A stretch of 64,000 bases of DNA, from the NCBI GenBank assembly GCA_004001285.1, contig AP018697.1, positions 1,426,001 to 1,490,000 on the forward strand, given 5' to 3'. Under the pieces are notes generated by a model. It had not been told where the DNA came from. It ran no database searches and saw only the letters and a program-made list of their open reading frames with translations. Positions 58,717-64,000 of the stretch are shown here, in pieces. Numbering within the stretch: position 1 is the stretch's first letter; every line of letters begins with the position of its first letter. Origin of the DNA: Arthrobacter sp. MN05-02. Its GTDB lineage: Bacteria; Actinomycetota; Actinomycetes; Actinomycetales; Micrococcaceae. The position numbers and the translations under genes were made by a program.

Positions 58717-61700
58717 GCGGAGCCACCAGGGCGGCCGCGTCCCCGCACAGCACCCCGCACAGCACCCCGCACAGCACCCCGCACAGCACCCCGCACGGCA
58801 CCCCGTCGGCCGCCGCCGGCGGCCCCGAGGGCGGGCAGGCGCCCCGCCGCCCGTCCCCGATGGCCGTGCTGAGGTCCGGTGGGCCGGCGGGAGCCGCCGG
58901 TTCGACGTCGGCCGTCTACCTCCTCGGCGTCCTCGCCGCCACCCGCAGGGCTGGTCCTCATGGCGCAGGCCCTCGCGCTCGGCATCGCGTCCGTCGCGAG
59001 CGGGTCGCCGGACGTCCGGCCGTCCTGCTGCAGGGCGTCCTCGGTGCCGCGCTGCGCACCATCGCGGCGTGGGGCCAGGACGCCACGGCCGCGCGCCTCG
59101 CCCTCGGCGTGCGCGAGCGCCTGCGCGAGGCCGCCCTGCTGCGCGTTCTCGATGACGGCGGTGCGACGCGGGCCGTTGATGCCGGCGGTGGGCAGGGCTC
59201 CCTCGCGGTACTGCTCACCCGCGGGCTCGACGGCCTGGACAAGTACTACGCGCAGTACCTCCCCGCGCTCATCACCTGCGCCGTGGTGCCGCTGCTCGTC
59301 GGCGCGCGGATCCTCGCCGCCGACTGGGTGAGCGCCCTGATCATCGTCCTCACCGTCCCGCTCGTGCCTGTCTTCATGGCACTCATCGGCCTGCACACCC
59401 AGGAACGGACCCGGCAGGCGGCGGACGCGCTGGGGCGACTGTCCGACCACCTGCTCGAACTCGCCAGGGGTCTACCCGTCCTCGTGGGCCTGGGGCGTGC
59501 CGCCGAGCAGACGCGTGCCCTGCGCGACATCGCCGGCACCTACACGTCCCGCACCATGACGACGCTCCGCACGGTCTTCCTCTCGTCGCTCGCGCTCGAG
59601 CTCATCAGCACGATCTCCGTCGCCGTCGTCGCGGTGTTCGCCGGTGTGCGCCTCATCCACGGGGACCTCGGCCTGGAGACGGCCCTCATCGCGCTGATCC
59701 TCGCGCCCGAGTGCTACGGACCCCTGCGCGACGTCGGTGCTGCCCACCACGCGAGCGAGGACGGCGAGGAGGCCGGAGCCCGGGTCCGGGCGGTCGTCGA
59801 CGCGCCGGTGGCCCCGTCCCGGTCCGGGCTGTCGAACGCCTCCGCTCCCGCAGCGCCGGAGGAGGCCGGAGTGGTCCTCCGCGTCGATCGGCTCACAGCC
59901 GGGTACGACGGCGTCCGGGAGCCGGTCCTCGAGGACGTCTCGTTCGTCCTCGGAGCGGGGTCCATCACGGCGCTGCGGGGCCCGAGCGGTTCCGGCAAGT
60001 CCACCCTGATGCGGGCGCTGGCCGGGGAAGCGGCGGCGCCGGCCGGGCTCCGGCTGCAGGGGAGCATCGCGGCGCCGGCGGACGGCGGCATCGCCTGGGT
60101 CCCGCAGCATCCCGAACTGGTGATGGACACGGTCCGCGCCGAGCTCGCGCTGTACGCCGGTCTGTCCGAGGACGACGCCGCCATCGGCGCCGGGCTCGCA
60201 GCCGTCGGCGCCGCGGACCTCGCAGGGCGCCGCACGGGGGAGCTGAGTCCCGGTGAGCTGCGGCGGGTCGCCGTCGCGCGCGCGCTGCTGCGGGCGCAGG
60301 ACCCCTCGGTCCGGCTCCTGCTGCTCGACGAGCCGACGGCGCACGTGGATGCCGGCGCGTCGCGTGCCATCCGCGCCGCCATCGAGGGACGCCGGCCGGG
60401 GCTGGCCGTCCTCCTGATCGCGCACGACGACGAGACGGCCGCCATCGCATCCGCCGAGGTGCGGCTCGGCGCGGGGGGACGGCGGGATGCGGCCCTCCGC
60501 GCCGGCCGTCCGTCCGCGGCCGGCACACCTGCCGCGGACGGGCCGCATGCCGTCGGAGCGGACCCCCTCCCGGGCGCACGCGCCGCCGGTCCCGGCACGT
60601 CGTGGTTCGCCGGGGCGCGTGACGTGCTGGTCCTCGTCCGTCCGTGGGACCGGCGGTTCCTGGCGGCCGCGGGGCTGGGGCTCGGTGCCTCGGTCTTCGC
60701 CGTGGCACTGACGGCGCTCAGCGGCTGGCTGATCGTCCGCGCCGCCGAGCAGCCGCCCATCCTGTATCTCCTCACCGCGATCGTCGGCGTCCGGTTCTTC
60801 GGTATCGGGCGCTCCCTCCTGCGCTACGAGGAACGCCTCTGGCTGCACCGCGCCGTCTTCCGCCGCGCCGACGACACCCGGCTGCGCCTGTGGACCGGTC
60901 TCCTCGGGGAGGGCCGTGCCTGGCGGCTGCTCGCCCGCGGCTCGGGCGGGATCGAACGCCTCGTCGGTGACATCGACGAGCTGCGGGACCTGTCCGCACG
61001 CGCCCTGCTGCCCTTCGCGACCGCGGTCCTCACGGGTGTCACCGCGCTGGCCGCCACCGCCGCGCTGCATCCTGCGTCCCTCGGCTGGCAGGCCCTGTCC
61101 GTCGGCGCCGCCCTCGTCGTCGCCCCGCTGATCGCCGTGCTCCGGGAGCAGGCCGCCGGGGCGGCCGCCGTGCAGGTCCGCGCCGACGCGCTCCAGCGCG
61201 TCACCGGCCTGCTGAGGGCCGCGCCGGACCTGCGGGTGAACGGCGCGCACCACGCGGCACTGGAGTCGACACGGCGACTCGATCGCCGCGCCGCAGCCGC
61301 CGCCCGCCGGTCCGCGGCAGCGGCCGGAACCTCGACGGCGGTGATCGTCGCGGCCTGCTGCGCCGCGTCCCTCGGCATCCTCACGACGGCGACGGGTCTG
61401 CCCGCCGACCTCACCGCCGTCCTGGTCCTCATGCAGCTCGCACTGGTGGAGCCTTTCGTCGCCGGGAGCTCGGCGGTGCAGCACTGGGGTCCGCTGGCGG
61501 CCGTCACACGGCGCATCCGGCCCTCGCTCGGTGCACCCACGGGCACGGAGGACCATCGGGGCGTCGGGGCCGGCCTGCCGGTGCGGACGGTGGCCCTGGA
61601 CCGGGCAGCCATCGGCTACGAGCCCGGGCATCCCGTGGTGCAGGACGTCGACCTCGACCTCCGTCCGGGGCGCTGGACGGGCCTCACCGGACCCTCGGGC

Positions 61701-62241
61701 AGCGGGAAGTCGACCGTGATCGGAGCCCTCCTCGGCTTCCTGCCCCCTCGAGGACGGCAGGCTGCTGGTGGACGGCCGGACGGCGACGGCGGGCGAGGTG
61801 CCGCGCATCGCCTGGTGCCCGCAGGAGAGCCACCTGTTCGACTCCAGCCTGCGCGCGAACCTGCAGCTCGCACGCACGCCCGGGGACCCCGCCACCCCGG
61901 CGGAGATGGAGGGGGCACTGCGGGCCGTGGGGCTCGCCGGGATGGTCGCCGGCCTCGAGCGGGGTCTCGACGCTCCGGTCGGTCCCGGCGGATCCCGGCT
62001 CTCGGGCGGCCAGCGGCAGCGGCTCGCCGTCGCCCGCGCCCTGCTGACCCGCTCCGGCGTCGTCCTTCTGGACGAGCCCACCGCGCACCTCGACGCCGAG
62101 GGTGCCCGCTCGCTGCTCGCGGACCTGCGGCGCGGGCTCCCGGACACGGCCGTCCTCCTCGTCACGCACGATCGGGACGAAGCGGCGCTCTGCGACGGGG
62201 TCGTGGCGCTGGACGCGCGCACCGGCGGCGTGCGGAGCTAG
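58713..62241 (+). CDS. cydDC: CydDC, fused thiol-reductant ABC exporter (three apparent frameshifts)
   Basis: One gene holds two complete membrane-plus-ATPase halves. Exporter CydDC moves glutathione or cysteine and is needed to assemble cytochrome bd. Half one: helices to about 59750, then Walker [10 protein letters not shown] (near 59983), signature [16 protein letters not shown], Walker [15 protein letters not shown]. Half two: helices from about 60600, Walker [10 protein letters not shown] (near 61693), [31 protein letters not shown]. No stop or start separates them. The frame breaks at 58948-58950 (one extra G), 59018-59019 (one G missing) and 61743-61747 (one extra C). Corrected length is 1175 residues. 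The GTG start overlaps the cydB stop. Confidence 0.87.
58741..58800 (+). repeat. 12-base tandem repeat in the cydDC 5' end
   Basis: CAGCACCCCGCA occurs four times in a row from 58748 to 58795, with partial copies on both sides, encoding Thr-Pro-His-Ser repeats at the N-terminus before the first helix. A 12-base unit keeps the frame whatever the copy number. Confidence 0.9.
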
Positions 62242-62291
62242 GAGCCGTGCCTGCCGGACGTGCGTCGCCGCCCTGCAATACGCTGGGGGTC

Positions 62292-63345
62292 ATGAGTACC
62301 CCAGAGACCCCTCGCACGGATGCCGGCACCACGCGCGCCCGGGATCCCGAGGCTCCGGACCTGCCCGCCCTGCTGCAGTGGCGACCGCTCGCCTACGCCG
62401 ACATCGACCCCCTGGCTCGAGCTGGTCAGGCGCATCGCCGAGGAGGACCAGCCGGACTGGGTGGAGCAACGCGCCGACCTTGAGCAGGCGTTGCGGGCGT
62501 CGAAGAACGATGCGCGCCGTGACACGATCGCCGGCTTCGACGGCGACGGCGTCCCGCGCGCCTTCGGACGCGTCTCCATGAATCCCGGATCCTCCCTGGT
62601 GCACGGCGCCGGCGGCGTCGATCCCGCGTGGCGCGGGCGCGGGATAGGCCGTGCCGTCTTCGCCTGGCAGGCGTGGCGGGCCGGGATGCGCCTGCTGGGG
62701 ACCGGACACGCCGAGGGGACCTTCCGCAACTACGTCGAGGAACGCAATCCCTCGCACCTGGCCCTGCTGCGGGCGAGCGGGAGCAGCATCGTCCGGTACT
62801 TCACCGAGATGACGAGGCCGCTGGACCAGCCGATCCCCGACCTGCCGATTCCGCCGGAGCTCGAGCTCGTCAGTTTCGCCGAGGGCTCCGACAGGAACAT
62901 CAGCGAACTCGTCCGCCTCGCCCACAACGACGCCTTCCAGGACCACTGGGGCAGCGAACCCCGCGACCAGGAATCCTGGCAGTTCACGGTCACCCACCCC
63001 GAGTTCCGCGCCGACTGGAGCCTGGCACTGCTCGATCCTGCCAGGGGCGAGGTGGCGGCGTACCAGCTCGCCAGCTACGACCCCGACTCGAAGGAGCTGC
63101 TCGGCCACACGGAGGGCTACACGGACCTGCTGGGCGTCCGCAGGACCTGGCGTGGACGGGGTCTCGCTCCGGCGCTGCTCGCGGAGGCGATGCGGCGGTA
63201 CCGAGCGGCGGGCATCGACAACGCCGGCCTCGGCGTGGACACCGAGAATCCGTCCGGTGCGCTGGGACTCTACGAACGCATGGGCTACGTGCCGACACAG
63301 CGTTCGATCGTGTTCGATCTCCCGCTTCCTTCGCGCGCCGGCTGA
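62292..63345 (+). CDS. GNAT-family N-acetyltransferase, two-domain (one apparent frameshift)
   Basis: A protein of 350 residues after correction. The N-terminal GNAT half has GGVDPAWRGRGIGRAVFAWQ, and the C-terminal half has the acetyl-CoA loop LLGVRRTWRGRGLAPALLAEAM with GVDTENPSGALGLYERMGY, a doubled layout like mycothiol synthase but too general to name. The frame slips at 62408-62412, where five Cs replace four (ADIDP/WLELVRRIAEED). The ATG lies seven bases after TACGCT. The substrate is unknown. Confidence 0.83.
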
Positions 63346-63364
63346 GGCACGCCGCAGGCACCGG

Positions 63365-64000
63365 CTAGAGCAGGGTGCCCTGTCCCTCGCCGTCCGGTGC
63401 GGATCCGTCCACCAGGCGCACGCCGGCGGCGGGAGCGACGGGACGGGACGCCTCGATGAGGCCGAGCAGGCTCGGCCCGACGGCGTCGATCTGCTGGGAG
63501 AGGGGGACGCCCGAGCCGTCACGCCGCCCGTGTTCGGTGGGCAGCGCCCGGGCCACACCGTTGGCGGACGCCGCGCGCGCGGGCCCATGGCCAGCCCATG
63601 CCAGCGACAGGGCTTCCTCGCCACGGAGGAAACGGTGTGCCCGGACCCCCGCCGTCGCCCGGCCCTTCGTCGGGTACTCGGAGAACTCGGTGACCTTCGC
63701 GGAACCGGCCGTCGTGCCGGGCAGCGCATCGTCCGCGGCGGAGACCGTGACCACCACGCCCTGCTCGTCACCCCGGGCGATCGCGCCGAAGTGCAGCACC
63801 GCGTCCCCGGGCGCGAGCTTGATGCCCGCCATGCCACCGGCCGTCCGGCCCTGCGGCCGCACCGCCGACGCCGGGAAACGCAGCAGCTGTGCGAGGCGGG
63901 TGATGAACACGAGATCGTCCTCGTCGCCGGCCGTCGCGACACCGACGACCCTGTCCTTCGGCTTGAGGGAGATGACCTCCCAGTCGTCCCGGTTCAGCGG
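63365..64000 (-). CDS. parC: ParC/GyrA-type topoisomerase subunit A (C-terminal part)
   Basis: The gene runs out of the window; its last 211 residues are visible. They form the beta-propeller DNA-wrapping domain: FITRLAQLLRFPASAVRPQGRTAGGMAGIKL, with VTEFSEYPTKGRATAGVRAHRFLRGEE later. No catalytic Tyr is in view. It pairs with parE at 52-54 kb. The frame is open to the window edge. Confidence 0.85.
   Translation of the reverse strand, partial: PLNRDDWEVISLKPKDRVVGVATAGDEDDLVFITRLAQLLRFPASAVRPQGRTAGGMAGIKLAPGDAVLHFGAIARGDEQGVVVTVSAADDALPGTTAGSAKVTEFSEYPTKGRATAGVRAHRFLRGEEALSLAWAGHGPARAASANGVARALPTEHGRRDGSGVPLSQQIDAVGPSLLGLIEASRPVAPAAGVRLVDGSAPDGEGQGTLL

Noticed and set aside
58741-58800. Possible CRISPR or other array from the repeated 12-mers
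   Set aside because: Contiguous units without spacers, in frame inside cydDC; a coding microsatellite.

Overview
The window is high-GC, gene-dense DNA from an actinobacterium, most likely a member of the Micrococcaceae (Arthrobacter-like). The reasons are the division/cell-wall cluster without ftsA or ddl, a Wag31-type DivIVA, a polyphosphate glucokinase, GlnA2-GlnE-GlnA1 side by side, a fused CydDC exporter, a DUF7455 protein between sigA and parE, and many genes whose start codon sits 6-7 bases after a TANNNT box (leaderless starts). I place no species name. I see no phage, plasmid, IS element, CRISPR array, rRNA or tRNA.

Layout. 1-13.2 kb: the dcw cluster, all on + (mraY end, murD, ftsW, murG, murC, ftsQ, ftsZ, pgeF, yggS, sepF, yggT, divIVA), then lspA and rluD. 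13.3-16.8 kb: dnaE. 16.9-23.2 kb: flavin reductase, a membrane protein, hisD, nrdR with its boxes, then ppgK, map, a 53-residue protein and panB. 23.4-29.6 kb: nitrogen assimilation (glnA2, glnE, glnA) with a clear GlnR-type operator. 29.6-40.2 kb: RDD protein, DUF4191, lipA/lipB, a small gene behind an SOS-like box, a Ser/Thr kinase, a TIGR01777 epimerase, a tricorn-type peptidase and OsmC. 40.4-45.5 kb: sucB, lpd and pepA on -. 45.7-54.1 kb: PAC2 protein, MFS carrier, DUF4192 protein, sigA, DUF7455, parE. 54.4-62.2 kb: a blaI-M56 pair divergent from cydA-cydB-cydDC, separated by three copies of one inverted repeat. The window ends with a GNAT gene and the C-terminus of parC.

How the parts connect. 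lipA/lipB make the lipoyl groups that sucB carries and lpd re-oxidises. GlnE adenylylates glutamine synthetase, and the glnA promoter carries five pentamers in GlnR spacing. The blaI-M56 pair is placed to control both itself and the cytochrome bd operon. This switch is the most interesting system here.

Caution on quality. Nine genes (ftsW, murG, glnA, RDD, pepA, DUF4192, sigA, cydDC, GNAT) are broken by fifteen small indels, nearly all in G or C runs, and pepA also has one nonsense codon. Several of these genes are indispensable, and glnA returns to a standard 474 residues once corrected. I read these as sequencing or assembly errors and annotate each gene across its whole span.
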